Shown here: positions 8,025 through 15,657 of the stretch, one piece after another
How positions within the stretch are numbered: the stretch's first letter is position 1
Layout: the number at the start of each line of letters is the position of its first letter
DNA from: Clostridia bacterium
GTDB taxonomy: Bacteria; Bacillota; Clostridia; Christensenellales; Aristaeellaceae
DNA: 52,949 nucleotides
Reading direction: 5' to 3'
Assembly (NCBI GenBank): GCA_017547805.1
Contig: JAFYOR010000112.1
Span: forward strand, 1 to 52,949
The notes under the pieces: model-generated
What the model saw: the letters and a program-made list of their open reading frames with translations, nothing else
Database searches by the model: none
Told to the model about the DNA's origin: nothing
Program-made: the position numbers and the translations under genes

Positions 8025-8762
8025 ATGAGAATGAAGCGGATTGTGTGCGCGGCGCTTGCGGTGCTGCTTGCGGTCTTTGCCTGCGCGGCGCTTGCGCAGA
8101 TGCCGCGGAAGGTCGTGTACCTCACCTTTGACGACGGGCCCAAGGCGGATACGCCTGAGCTGCTGGAGATACTCAAAAGGGAAAACGTCCCGGCGACGTT
8201 CTTCTTCGTGGGACAGAAGGTGCGCACCTTTCCGCAGGAGGCGCGCATGGTCTATGACGCGGGCTATGCGATCGGCTGCCATTCGGTGTATCATTCTGTC
8301 AGCTCGCTCAAGACGCATAACGATACCGTCAGCCGAGACTACATCGGGTTTTTGAAGATCATGCGGGAGTATGTCGATCCGGCGTTTGAGACGGATCTGT
8401 ATCGTTTCCCTGGCGGCAGCACGGGCTATAAGCCGAAGATGCGGGATGCGATTGTGGAGGCAGGGTGCGCATGGTTTGACTGGAATGCGCAGACGTCGGA
8501 CACAGACGGCAGTAAGAATGCTAAGGAGCTGTATGAGAAGGCCGTCAAAACGACGGGCGACCAGGAGGTTGTCATCCTCCTTGCGCATGAGGGCATCAAG
8601 CGCACGCGCTGGATGCTGCCCGATCTGATCGCGTTCTACCGTGAGAACGGTTACGAATTCCGCGCGCTTTCCACCCGGGCGGAAGACCGGGAGATTTACG
8701 AGCGATGCAGCGCGAGGATGAAACTTCCGCCGATGGCGGATGAACAGGAGGAAAGCCTATGA
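8025..8762 (+). CDS. Exported polysaccharide deacetylase (NodB homology domain)
   Basis: The 245-residue protein has a signal peptide (1-24, ALA end) and then a carbohydrate esterase 4 domain. Catalytic and metal motifs are visible: TFDDGP (34-39), metal ligands H86 and H90 in HSVYH, RFPGG with Arg127, and a C-terminal LLAHEG with His188. Such enzymes N-deacetylate peptidoglycan or other N-acetylhexosamine polymers outside the membrane, often giving lysozyme resistance. The usual H-T-x-x-H is HSxxH here, a common variant. The start at 8025 or 8031 (both ATG) gives almost the same protein. It sits 18 bp after proA, and its stop overlaps the start of the next gene (ATGA), implying coupled translation. 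Confidence 0.93.
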   Translation: MRMKRIVCAALAVLLAVFACAALAQMPRKVVYLTFDDGPKADTPELLEILKRENVPATFFFVGQKVRTFPQEARMVYDAGYAIGCHSVYHSVSSLKTHNDTVSRDYIGFLKIMREYVDPAFETDLYRFPGGSTGYKPKMRDAIVEAGCAWFDWNAQTSDTDGSKNAKELYEKAVKTTGDQEVVILLAHEGIKRTRWMLPDLIAFYRENGYEFRALSTRAEDREIYERCSARMKLPPMADEQEESL

Positions 8763-9007
8763 GATGCGGATGCCCCGAATGCGGCGCCTATATGATTCAG
8801 TCCGAAGGAATTCGTATTGCCTGCGTCTGTCCGGAATGCCTGTTCCGCTGCAGCGCATGCATGGGTACAAATACCGTCGTCAGCCGTGAGCAGCTGAAAA
8901 ACCTCGTCTTCACGGATCATACCGCCGAGCATGAGGCACAGGAGGAATCGGGCGATACCGAGTCCATGCGCCGCCAGCCGCTGCGCCCGGAAGATTTCAT
9001 CGATTAA
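8759..9007 (+). CDS. Small Cys-rich zinc-ribbon-like protein
   Basis: The 82-residue protein carries Cys clusters in its first 35 residues (CGCPEC, CVCPEC, CSAC), consistent with one or two zinc ribbons. An acidic, probably disordered C-terminal half follows, ending PEDFID. No signal peptide or membrane segment is present, so it is cytoplasmic. I recognise no family and assign no function. It starts within the stop codon of the deacetylase gene (ATGA overlap) and has AGGAGGAAA upstream, so it is translated with that gene and is unlikely to be spurious. rpiB follows 32 bp later with its own ribosome site. Confidence 0.7.
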   Translation: MRCGCPECGAYMIQSEGIRIACVCPECLFRCSACMGTNTVVSREQLKNLVFTDHTAEHEAQEESGDTESMRRQPLRPEDFID

Positions 9008-9039
9008 CATCAAGCTTACATGATACAGGAGGAAAGACC

Positions 9040-9489
9040 ATGATTGCACTTGGAAGCGACCACGCGGGACTCCCGCTCAAGAAGGAAATCATCGCCCTTC
9101 TTGAAGAAATGAACCTTGAATACAAGGACTATGGCACCTACACCACCGACAGCTGCGACTATGCCGTCTTTGCCCAGCGCGCGGCGAGCGCCGTTTCCAG
9201 CGGCGAATGCGAGCGCGGCATCCTGTGCTGCGGCACGGGCATCGGCATCTCCATGGCAGCCAATAAGGTGGAAGGCATCCGCTGCGCCTGCTGCTCCGAT
9301 TGCTACAGCGCGAAGATGACCCGCAAGCACAACGACGCCAACATGCTCGCCATGGGCGCGCGCGTGGTCGGCGTGGATCTTGGCCGCATGATTGCCGAGA
9401 TCTTCCTGACGACGGAATTTGAGGGCGGCCGCCATCAGCGCCGCATCGACCAGATCATGGCGATTGAGGCGGGCGAAATCCTCAGCTGA
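9040..9489 (+). CDS. rpiB: Ribose-5-phosphate isomerase B
   Basis: The 149-residue enzyme interconverts ribose 5-phosphate and ribulose 5-phosphate in the pentose phosphate pathway. RpiB/LacAB features are clear: GSDHAGLPLKK at the N-terminus, the catalytic Cys in GILCCGTGIGISMAANK (near 63-79), and RKHNDANMLAMGAR with the His that assists ring opening. The length matches the family. AGGAGG precedes the ATG. It is the last gene before a terminator. The allose or galactose isomerase variants of this fold cannot be excluded from sequence reading alone, but the motifs fit RpiB best. Confidence 0.95.
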   Translation: MIALGSDHAGLPLKKEIIALLEEMNLEYKDYGTYTTDSCDYAVFAQRAASAVSSGECERGILCCGTGIGISMAANKVEGIRCACCSDCYSAKMTRKHNDANMLAMGARVVGVDLGRMIAEIFLTTEFEGGRHQRRIDQIMAIEAGEILS

Positions 9490-9508
9490 TTCCCCAAACA
9501 GCACATTC

Positions 9509-9540
9509 AGCCTTCCCGTTAAGGGGAAGGCTTATTTTCT
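9509..9540 (+). terminator. Intrinsic terminator after rpiB
   Basis: AGCCTTCCC pairs with GGGAAGGCT around a 6-base loop, followed by TATTTTCT. The stem resembles the palindrome core of repeat family B, which may have supplied it. Confidence 0.75.
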
Positions 9541-9555
9541 ATAAAAAATTGCGTG

Positions 9556-9635
9556 AAAACCATCGGCCGCGTACGCAGCAGAAACAGGGGGCGCGGAGTG
9601 CTTCGGGTATAGGGACGTGCACAGCCCGCTTTTTT
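9556..9635 (+). repeat. Dispersed copy of the 96-bp repeat (family E)
   Basis: It shares the CATCGGCCGCGTACGCAG block and the ending GCACAGCCCGC plus T run with the tandem array at 1-208, with a diverged middle. As at the window start, it lies just upstream of a gene's promoter. Confidence 0.7.
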
Positions 9636-9637
9636 TC

Positions 9638-9666
9638 TTGTTCTTCCCGAATGGATGTCGTATAAT
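9638..9666 (+). promoter_or_regulatory. Sigma-A promoter of the MBL-fold gene
   Basis: TTGTTC, a 17-bp spacer, TATAAT at 9661-9666. Confidence 0.75.
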
Positions 9667-9706
9667 GTATCTGAAATTCTGCATTTATGCCAATGGAGGT
9701 ATCCCC

Positions 9707-10510
9707 ATGGAAAAGCTGCACGTTCTGGGTACGGGCTATGCGCTGGCGACCCGATGCTATAATACCTGCTTTGCGATTGAAAACGATGCGTCCATCCTGC
9801 TGGTGGACGCCGGCGGCGGCAATGGCATCCTGCGCCAGATGGAGGATGCAAACCTGAGCTTTGCGCGCGTTCACGATCTGTTCATCACCCATGCCCATCC
9901 CGATCACCTCAACGGCGTCGTGTGGGTGCTGCGCAAGATCATGACGATGATGAATGCCGGCAAATACGAGGGCGAGCTCCACATCTACTGCCATGCGTCC
10001 GTGCGCGAGGGCATTGAAATGATCTCAAAGCTCATGCTGCAAAAGAAGATGCTTGTGCATATGGGCAAGCGCATCTTCATGCATGATATTGAGGACGGCA
10101 TGAAGGCGACGCTTGCGGGCTATGAAACGACGTTCTTTGACATCCATTCCACGAAGCTTTTGCAGTTTGGCTTCACCCTCACGCTTGAAAGCGGGAAGAA
10201 GCTGACCTGCCTTGGCGACGAGCCGTATAACCCGGTGACCAAGCCGTATGTCGAGGGAAGCGATTGGCTGCTGTGCGAGGCGTTTTGCCTGCTTGCGCAT
10301 GCGGATATCTTCAAGCCCTACGAAAAGAACCACTCCACCGTAGCCGACGCGGCGAAGCTGGCGGCGGAGCTTTCCATTCCGCATGTCGTTTTGTGGCATA
10401 CGGAGGACCGCAACTATGCGCAGCGCAAGGCGCTGTATACCGCCGAGGCGCGGGAAAGCTATGACGGCGATCTCTACGTCCCCAACGATCTTGAAGTGAT
10501 TGTGCTGTAA
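9707..10510 (+). CDS. Metallo-beta-lactamase-fold hydrolase
   Basis: The 267-residue cytoplasmic protein opens with LHVLGTGYALATRCYNTCF and has the diagnostic metal motif THAHPDHLNG near residues 63-72. Further ligands are likely in the CLGDEP and VLWHTEDRN segments. It resembles the RNase Z-like or general MBL-fold hydrolases. The phosphodiesterase or esterase substrate cannot be told from sequence. The ATG at 9707 is chosen because GGAGG lies 7 bases upstream; the open frame extends to 9617, but this part overlaps the promoter. It stands alone, with its own promoter and a pair of family B repeats downstream. Confidence 0.85.
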   Translation: MEKLHVLGTGYALATRCYNTCFAIENDASILLVDAGGGNGILRQMEDANLSFARVHDLFITHAHPDHLNGVVWVLRKIMTMMNAGKYEGELHIYCHASVREGIEMISKLMLQKKMLVHMGKRIFMHDIEDGMKATLAGYETTFFDIHSTKLLQFGFTLTLESGKKLTCLGDEPYNPVTKPYVEGSDWLLCEAFCLLAHADIFKPYEKNHSTVADAAKLAAELSIPHVVLWHTEDRNYAQRKALYTAEARESYDGDLYVPNDLEVIVL

Positions 10511-10530
10511 ATATAGACTGGCGCGGCGCG

Positions 10531-10692
10531 GGGACCTCATCCGTCTTTGCCTTCGGCAAATCCACCTTCCCCAAAGGGGAAGGCATGTGTTGCGGTTTTA
10601 AGCGAGTTTGTGTACTTTCATATTTTCTGTAAAGCGCTCATTAAGCCTTCCCCTTTGGGGAAGGTGGCACGGCGTAGCCGTGACGGATGAGG
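10531..10692. repeat. Family B palindromic repeat pair (head to head)
   Basis: Two inverted half-elements, 10531-10584 and 10645-10692, flank a 60-bp AT-richer spacer. Outer ends read CCTCATCCGTC and GACGGATGAGG; inner ends carry the palindrome CCTTCCCC-aaa-GGGGAAGG. Each arm also has a small hairpin. The same layout occurs at 15484-15600. It fills most of the gap between the MBL-fold gene and tex. It looks like a non-autonomous MITE-type or REP-type element; no transposase is present. Confidence 0.75.
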
Positions 10693-10749
10693 TTTTTAGC
10701 TGCGGTGTGCGCAACACCTACTGGAGCAGTATCTGATAAAGGAGTCACC

Positions 10750-12897
10750 ATGAATATCTCATCCATTCTCTCAACCGAGTTTTCGGTTGAGTTGTCCATT
10801 ATCAACAACATCATCGAAATGCTCGACGAGGGCAATACCATCCCGTTCATCGCGCGATACAGAAAAGAGCGCCATAACGCCATGGACGACCAGAAGCTGC
10901 GCGAGATCGGCGAACGGCTTGAATACCTGCGCAGCCTGGATAAGCGCCGCGAGCAGATTGAAAAGGCGATTGAGGAGCAGGGAAAGCTGACGCCGGAAAT
11001 CACCGCCGCGCTTTCCGCCTGCGCGACGCTGGCAGAGCTGGAGGATATCTACCGCCCGTACAAGCAAAAGCGCCGCACCCGCGCCATGATCGCCCGGGAA
11101 AAGGGCGCAGGACCGCTGGCGGAGGCGATCTTTGCCCAGCGCGACCGCGACGATCCCTTTGTGCTTGCGCAGGCATATATCAATCCCGAACAGGATATCC
11201 CCGACGCGGAGACCGCGCTGCAGCTGGCGCGCGATATCATCGCCGAGCAGATCAGCGACGACGCGAATATCCGCGCGTCCCTGCGTGCGCTGGTTCGCCG
11301 CGTGGGCGTGCTGCGCAGCGTGGAAGCAAAAGAAGGCGAGCACGTTTACGGACAGTATAAGGATTATAAGGAGCCGGTCATGCGCGCCGCGGGGCATCGT
11401 GTGCTGGCGCTTAACCGCGGCGAACGCGAGGAATGGCTCAGAGTGTCCGTGGAAATCGACGAGGCGCTGGCGCACCAGACGATCTGCCGCGCGGTGATCG
11501 ACCCGCCGGGCAAGTGCTGCGAACAGGTGCGCGAGGCGGCGAAGGATGCATGGAAGCGGCTGATCGAGCCGTCTTTGGAACGCGAAATCCGCAGCGAACT
11601 GACCGATAAGGCCAATGAGGGCGCCATCCGCGTTTTCGGCGAAAACCTTGCGCAGCTGCTCATGCAGCCGCCCATCAGCGGTCATGTGACGCTGGGCGTC
11701 GATCCGGGCTATCGCACGGGCTGTAAGCTCGCCGTCGTGGATGCGACGGGCAAGGTGCTGGAAACCGGCGTCGGCCATTTCACCCTCCCCGGACAGGACC
11801 GCGCGAAGGAAGCGGCGAAGCGGCAGATTCTTTCCATGATCCGCCGCCACCATGTCACCGCGATTGCCATCGGCAACGGCACGGCCTCCCGGGAGAGCGA
11901 GGCGTTTATTGCGGAACTCATCAGGGAAACGCCAGGCGTTAAGTACATGATCGTCAGCGAGGCCGGCGCAAGCGTCTATTCCGCCAGCAAGCTGGCGGTG
12001 AAGGAATTCCCGGATTACGACCTGACGCTGCGCAGCGCGATCTCCATCGCAAGGCGCATGCAGGATCCGCTGGCGGAGCTGGTGAAGATCGATCCCAAGG
12101 CCATCGGCGTGGGGCAGTACCAGCATGATCTCAAGCAGGCGGAGCTGGAAAGGACGCTGTCCGGCGTGGTGGAAAGCTGCGTTTCCAGCGTCGGTGTGGA
12201 TGTTGAAACCGCGTCCGCGCAGCTTTTAACCCATGTCGCGGGCATCGGGGAAAAGCTGGCGGAAAACATCGTCGCCTATCGCGATGAAAACGGCATCGCC
12301 TCCCGCGCCCAGCTCAAGAAGGTGCCCAAGCTTGGCCCCAAGGCCTTTGAGCAGTGCGCCGGCTTCCTGCGCGTGCGCGGAAGCAATCCGCTGGACGCGA
12401 CGGCGGTGCATCCGGAGAGCTATCCCGCGGCGAAGGCGCTGATGGAGCGCCTTGGCTATGATGTGAAGGATTTAAGGCGCGGCGGCATCGACGGCATTGC
12501 TGCCCGCGTTGAAGGCGAGGGCGCGGATAAGCTGGCGCAGGAGCTGGGCATCGGCGTGATGACGCTTGAGGATATCGCGCGAGAGCTTGAAAAGCCCGGA
12601 CGCGATCCGCGAGAGGATCTGCCTGCGCCGGTGCTGCGCAGCGATGTGCTGGACATGAACGACCTGAAGCCGGGGATGGAATTGACCGGCACCGTGCGCA
12701 ACGTGATCGATTTCGGCGCGTTTGTGGATATCGGCGTCCATCAGGACGGTCTGGTGCATATTTCCCGCATGGCAGAGCGCTTCATTAAGCATCCCAGCGA
12801 GGCGGTATCCGTGGGCGACGTGGTGACTGTGTGGGTGGTCGACGTGGATGTAAAGAAAAAGCGCATCGCGCTTTCCATGGTGAAGGACAGAAAATAA
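10750..12897 (+). CDS. tex: RNA-binding transcription accessory protein Tex
   Basis: The 715-residue protein has the Tex layout. An N-terminal helical domain contains TIPFIARYRKERHNAMDD-type residues near 33-50. A YqgF/RNase H-like domain opens GVDPGYRTGCKLAVVD near 316-331. A helix-hairpin-helix region (THVAGIGEKLAENIVAYR, near 496-513) follows, and a C-terminal S1 RNA-binding domain (about 640-712) contains FGAFVDIGVHQDGLVHIS. Tex binds RNA and associates with transcription; in pathogens it affects toxin or virulence gene expression. GGAG precedes the ATG. It appears monocistronic. Length and domain order are normal. Confidence 0.96.
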   Translation: MNISSILSTEFSVELSIINNIIEMLDEGNTIPFIARYRKERHNAMDDQKLREIGERLEYLRSLDKRREQIEKAIEEQGKLTPEITAALSACATLAELEDIYRPYKQKRRTRAMIAREKGAGPLAEAIFAQRDRDDPFVLAQAYINPEQDIPDAETALQLARDIIAEQISDDANIRASLRALVRRVGVLRSVEAKEGEHVYGQYKDYKEPVMRAAGHRVLALNRGEREEWLRVSVEIDEALAHQTICRAVIDPPGKCCEQVREAAKDAWKRLIEPSLEREIRSELTDKANEGAIRVFGENLAQLLMQPPISGHVTLGVDPGYRTGCKLAVVDATGKVLETGVGHFTLPGQDRAKEAAKRQILSMIRRHHVTAIAIGNGTASRESEAFIAELIRETPGVKYMIVSEAGASVYSASKLAVKEFPDYDLTLRSAISIARRMQDPLAELVKIDPKAIGVGQYQHDLKQAELERTLSGVVESCVSSVGVDVETASAQLLTHVAGIGEKLAENIVAYRDENGIASRAQLKKVPKLGPKAFEQCAGFLRVRGSNPLDATAVHPESYPAAKALMERLGYDVKDLRRGGIDGIAARVEGEGADKLAQELGIGVMTLEDIARELEKPGRDPREDLPAPVLRSDVLDMNDLKPGMELTGTVRNVIDFGAFVDIGVHQDGLVHISRMAERFIKHPSEAVSVGDVVTVWVVDVDVKKKRIALSMVKDRK

Positions 12898-12909
12898 AGA
12901 CAAATAGAA

Positions 12910-12943
12910 AACCGGCTGCACATTGATTGGTGTGCGGCCGGTT
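12910..12943 (-). terminator. Terminator between tex and bioY
   Basis: A GC-rich stem (AACCGGC... with ...GCCGGTT) whose T-rich tail (TTTCTATTT) lies on the leftward strand. It is therefore best read as the bioY terminator, possibly bidirectional. Confidence 0.6.
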
Positions 12944-13030
12944 GCCGTTCTATGGTTATTCATCAGTGAGTTTTTCGGTCTTTGCCCGCAGGCTGCCATT
13001 TCATCAGACTTGATTCTACTCTGCAAAGAA

Positions 13031-13570
13031 TCACAGCCCAAGGCGTCTGAGCGGCCCGCGCAGCCGGCGGGATAATGCGACGGCAAGAAGAATCTTGAGC
13101 AAATCCCCGGGCAGATATACCAGCCACCAGAGGAAAAAGGAGACGGATGGCGCTGTGCCGGAATAGAGCATGAACCATGGAATGCCGACGGCGGCGCACA
13201 CAAGCATGCCGGCCAGCGCGGCGGAAGACGCCCGAAGCGCGGAGCAGTCCGCCCGGCGGGAAAGGAAGCCCGTGAGCAGCGCGCACAGCGGATAGGACAG
13301 AAGAAAGCCGCCCGTCGGGCCAAGCAGCGCCGCGGGTCCGGAGGCAAAACCGGCAAACACCGGCACGCCGCACGCGCCCAGCGCCAGATATGTCAGTGTG
13401 GACGCCGCTGCGCACCCGGAACCCAGCAGCAGCGCGGAAAGATGCACCGCGAAGAGCGCCATGTTGACCGGAACGCCCGGAAACGGGAGCATGATCTGGG
13501 AACAAACGCAAAGCAGCGCGCACATCAGCGCGCAGGAAGAAAGGCGGTTGCTGCCTGTGCGTTGCTTCAT
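13031..13570 (-). CDS. bioY: Biotin transporter substrate-binding component BioY
   Basis: The 179-residue membrane protein has six predicted transmembrane segments. BioY is the S-component of the biotin ECF transporter and works with the shared EcfA/A'/T energy-coupling module, which is not in this window. Family signatures include PFPGVPVNM near the start and GPTGGFLLSYPLCALLTG near the middle. An A-rich ribosome site (AAAGGGG) precedes the ATG. The gene is solitary and divergent from argS, with its own promoter. I saw no BirA-type operator (TTGTTAAC-like palindrome) in the promoter region, so biotin repression is not supported by sequence. Confidence 0.93.
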   Translation of the reverse strand: MKQRTGSNRLSSCALMCALLCVCSQIMLPFPGVPVNMALFAVHLSALLLGSGCAAASTLTYLALGACGVPVFAGFASGPAALLGPTGGFLLSYPLCALLTGFLSRRADCSALRASSAALAGMLVCAAVGIPWFMLYSGTAPSVSFFLWWLVYLPGDLLKILLAVALSRRLRGPLRRLGL

Positions 13571-13616
13571 GCCGGATGCCCCTTTCCTTCTTGACTTGCA
13601 AAAACGAATTGAACAC

Positions 13617-13646
13617 AGGATAACATGGCGCGGCGCTGCTTGTCAA
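13617..13646 (-). promoter_or_regulatory. Sigma-A promoter of bioY
   Basis: Read leftward: TTGACA at 13646-13641, an 18-bp spacer, TATCCT. Confidence 0.65.
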
Positions 13647-13661
13647 TGCGACGCTGCGCCC

Positions 13662-13690
13662 TTGTGTTTTTCCGCTTCTTCTGTTACAAT
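13662..13690 (+). promoter_or_regulatory. Sigma-A promoter of argS
   Basis: TTGTGT, a 17-bp spacer, TACAAT at 13685-13690. No T-box leader is present: only 55 bp separate the -10 from the start codon. Confidence 0.65.
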
Positions 13691-13744
13691 AAAATGTAAA
13701 CCTTTATCCAATGACGATTATATGTGCAAGGAGAGATCCCTTAT

Positions 13745-15469
13745 ATGGATATGAAACAGATCATCGCCAAGGCGATTGCCGACGCTGCGCTCGAGTGCTT
13801 TGAGGGCTGCAGCCTGACCTGCGAGGAAATCGCTGCGATGCTGGAACTGCCGCCGGATAAGAAGATGGGCGATTTTGCGCTGCCGTGCTTCCGTCTTGCC
13901 AAGACCCTGCGCAAGGGCCCGCCGATGATCGCGGCGGCGCTCGCGCCCAAGTGCGCGTGCGAGACGATCGATCACGTCGAGGTGGTCGGCGGCTATCTCA
14001 ATATCTTCCTGAGCCGCAGCTGTCTGGCCAAGAACATCGTGGAAGCCGTGCTGGCGAATCCGGGCCGCTGGGGCTCCAGCACCGTGGGAGAGGGCAAGAC
14101 GGTCTGCCTTGACTATTCCTCCATCAATATCGCCAAGCGCTTCCACATCGGCCATCTGTCCACGACGATGATCGGCCATGCGCTCAAGCGCATCTACGAT
14201 TTCAACGGCTATAAGACCGTGGGCATCAACCATCTGGGCGACTGGGGCAGCCAGTTCGGCAAGATGGTTGCGGCGTATAAGCTCTGGGGCAACCGTGAAG
14301 AGGTTGAGCGCGGCGGCGTGCAGGCGATGGTCGATCTGTATGTCAGGTTCCACGCTGAAGCGGAAAAGGATCCCAGCCTTGACGATCTGGGCCGCTCCTG
14401 GTTTAAGAAGATCGAGGATGGCGACGCGGAAGCGCTGGAGATCTTCTCCTGGTTCAAGGCGGTCACCCTCAAGGATACCCAGCGCGTGTACGACCTGCTG
14501 GGCGTGAGCTTTGATTCCTACAACGGCGAAGCGTTCTACAACGACAAGATGGAACCGGTTGTCGCCGAGCTGCGCGAAAAGAACCTGCTGGTTGAATCTC
14601 AGGGCGCGCAGGTCGTCAATCTCGACTCCTACAACATGCCCCCGGCGCTGGTGCTGCGCAGCGACGGCGCGACGCTCTATATCACCCGCGATCTTGCCGC
14701 CGCGTTCTACCGCCACAACGAATACAAGTTTGATAAGTGCCTTTACGTCGTCGCCTACCAGCAGAACCTGCACTTCAAGCAGCTCTTCAAGATCCTTGAC
14801 CTGATGGGTCACGGCGACTGGAGCAAGGGCATGGAGCATGTGGCGTTCGGCATGGTTTCCTACGAAGGCCGCGCGCTGTCCACCCGCGAGGGCTTTGTCG
14901 TCTATCTTGAGGATCTGCTCAACAAGGCGATTGAAAAGGCGCGCGAGATCATCGAAGAGAAGAGCCCGAACCTGCCCAACAAGGACGAGGTTGCCCGCCA
15001 GATCGGCGTGGGCGCCGTTGTGTATTTCGATCTGCACAACGACCGCATCAAGGATATCGACTTCTGCTGGGATCGTGCGCTCAGCTTTGAGGGCGAGACC
15101 GGTCCGTATGTGCAGTACACCCACGCGCGCTGCTGCTCTGTGCTGCGCAAGGCGGAGGCGGCCAGCATGACCATGGAGAATGCGGACTTCTCCGGCATGA
15201 CCGACGACGAGGCGCTGGATGTGCTGATGCTCATCGCCCGCTTCCCGGAGATTGTGCGCAAGGCCATGGACGCCAACGAGCCGTCCATGATTACCCGCCA
15301 CACCACCTCCCTTGCACAGGCGTACAACAAGTATTACTTCGAGCACCGCATCATGGATGAAAACGACGCTGCCGGCACGGCTGCGCGCCTTGCGCTGACG
15401 AGCGCTGTGCGCGACGTGATCAAGACGGGTCTTTACCTCATCGGTGTGGAGGCGCCTGAGCGTATGTAA
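13745..15469 (+). CDS. argS: Arginyl-tRNA synthetase
   Basis: The 574-residue class I synthetase charges tRNA-Arg. It has an N-terminal Add-1-like domain (about 1-110), the HIGH motif in FHIGHL near 133-138, and NHLGDWGSQFGK near 161-172. The KMSKS counterpart has the degenerate form RALSTREG near residue 380, usual for ArgS, and the DALR anticodon-binding domain ends in AQAYNKYYFEHRI. AAGGAGAG sits 8 bases before the ATG at 13745. The gene is monocistronic between its promoter and a family B repeat pair. Length is typical for the clostridial enzyme. Confidence 0.96.
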   Translation: MDMKQIIAKAIADAALECFEGCSLTCEEIAAMLELPPDKKMGDFALPCFRLAKTLRKGPPMIAAALAPKCACETIDHVEVVGGYLNIFLSRSCLAKNIVEAVLANPGRWGSSTVGEGKTVCLDYSSINIAKRFHIGHLSTTMIGHALKRIYDFNGYKTVGINHLGDWGSQFGKMVAAYKLWGNREEVERGGVQAMVDLYVRFHAEAEKDPSLDDLGRSWFKKIEDGDAEALEIFSWFKAVTLKDTQRVYDLLGVSFDSYNGEAFYNDKMEPVVAELREKNLLVESQGAQVVNLDSYNMPPALVLRSDGATLYITRDLAAAFYRHNEYKFDKCLYVVAYQQNLHFKQLFKILDLMGHGDWSKGMEHVAFGMVSYEGRALSTREGFVVYLEDLLNKAIEKAREIIEEKSPNLPNKDEVARQIGVGAVVYFDLHNDRIKDIDFCWDRALSFEGETGPYVQYTHARCCSVLRKAEAASMTMENADFSGMTDDEALDVLMLIARFPEIVRKAMDANEPSMITRHTTSLAQAYNKYYFEHRIMDENDAAGTAARLALTSAVRDVIKTGLYLIGVEAPERM

Positions 15470-15483
15470 TGTCGCCTGCGGGC

Positions 15484-15600
15484 GGGACCTCATCCGTCTC
15501 GCCTTCGGCGATCCACCTTCCCCAAAGGGGAAGGCTTGGGCTTTGCGGAATAAAAGCCTTCCCCTTTGGGGAAGGTGCCCCGTCAGGGGCGGATGAGGTC
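15484..15600. repeat. Family B palindromic repeat pair, second copy
   Basis: Half-elements at 15484-15534 and 15556-15600 face each other around a 21-bp spacer. They have the same outer (CCTCATCCGTC/GCGGATGAGG) and inner (CCTTCCCC/GGGGAAGG) ends as the pair at 10531-10692. The long hairpin could terminate argS transcription. A reading frame runs through it into the next gene but is not credible as coding. Confidence 0.75.
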
Positions 15601-15657
15601 TCCGGCCGCAGCCGGAGGCGTCTCACGCTCATACTCAAAGATAAAGAGGAATATCTT

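Noticed and set aside
13571-13640. BirA operator in front of bioY
   Set aside because: No TTGTTAAC-type half sites with proper spacing could be found.
15469-15657. N-terminal extension of the DUF815 ATPase overlapping the argS stop
   Set aside because: The region is the family B repeat pair, and a ribosome site supports the ATG at 15658.
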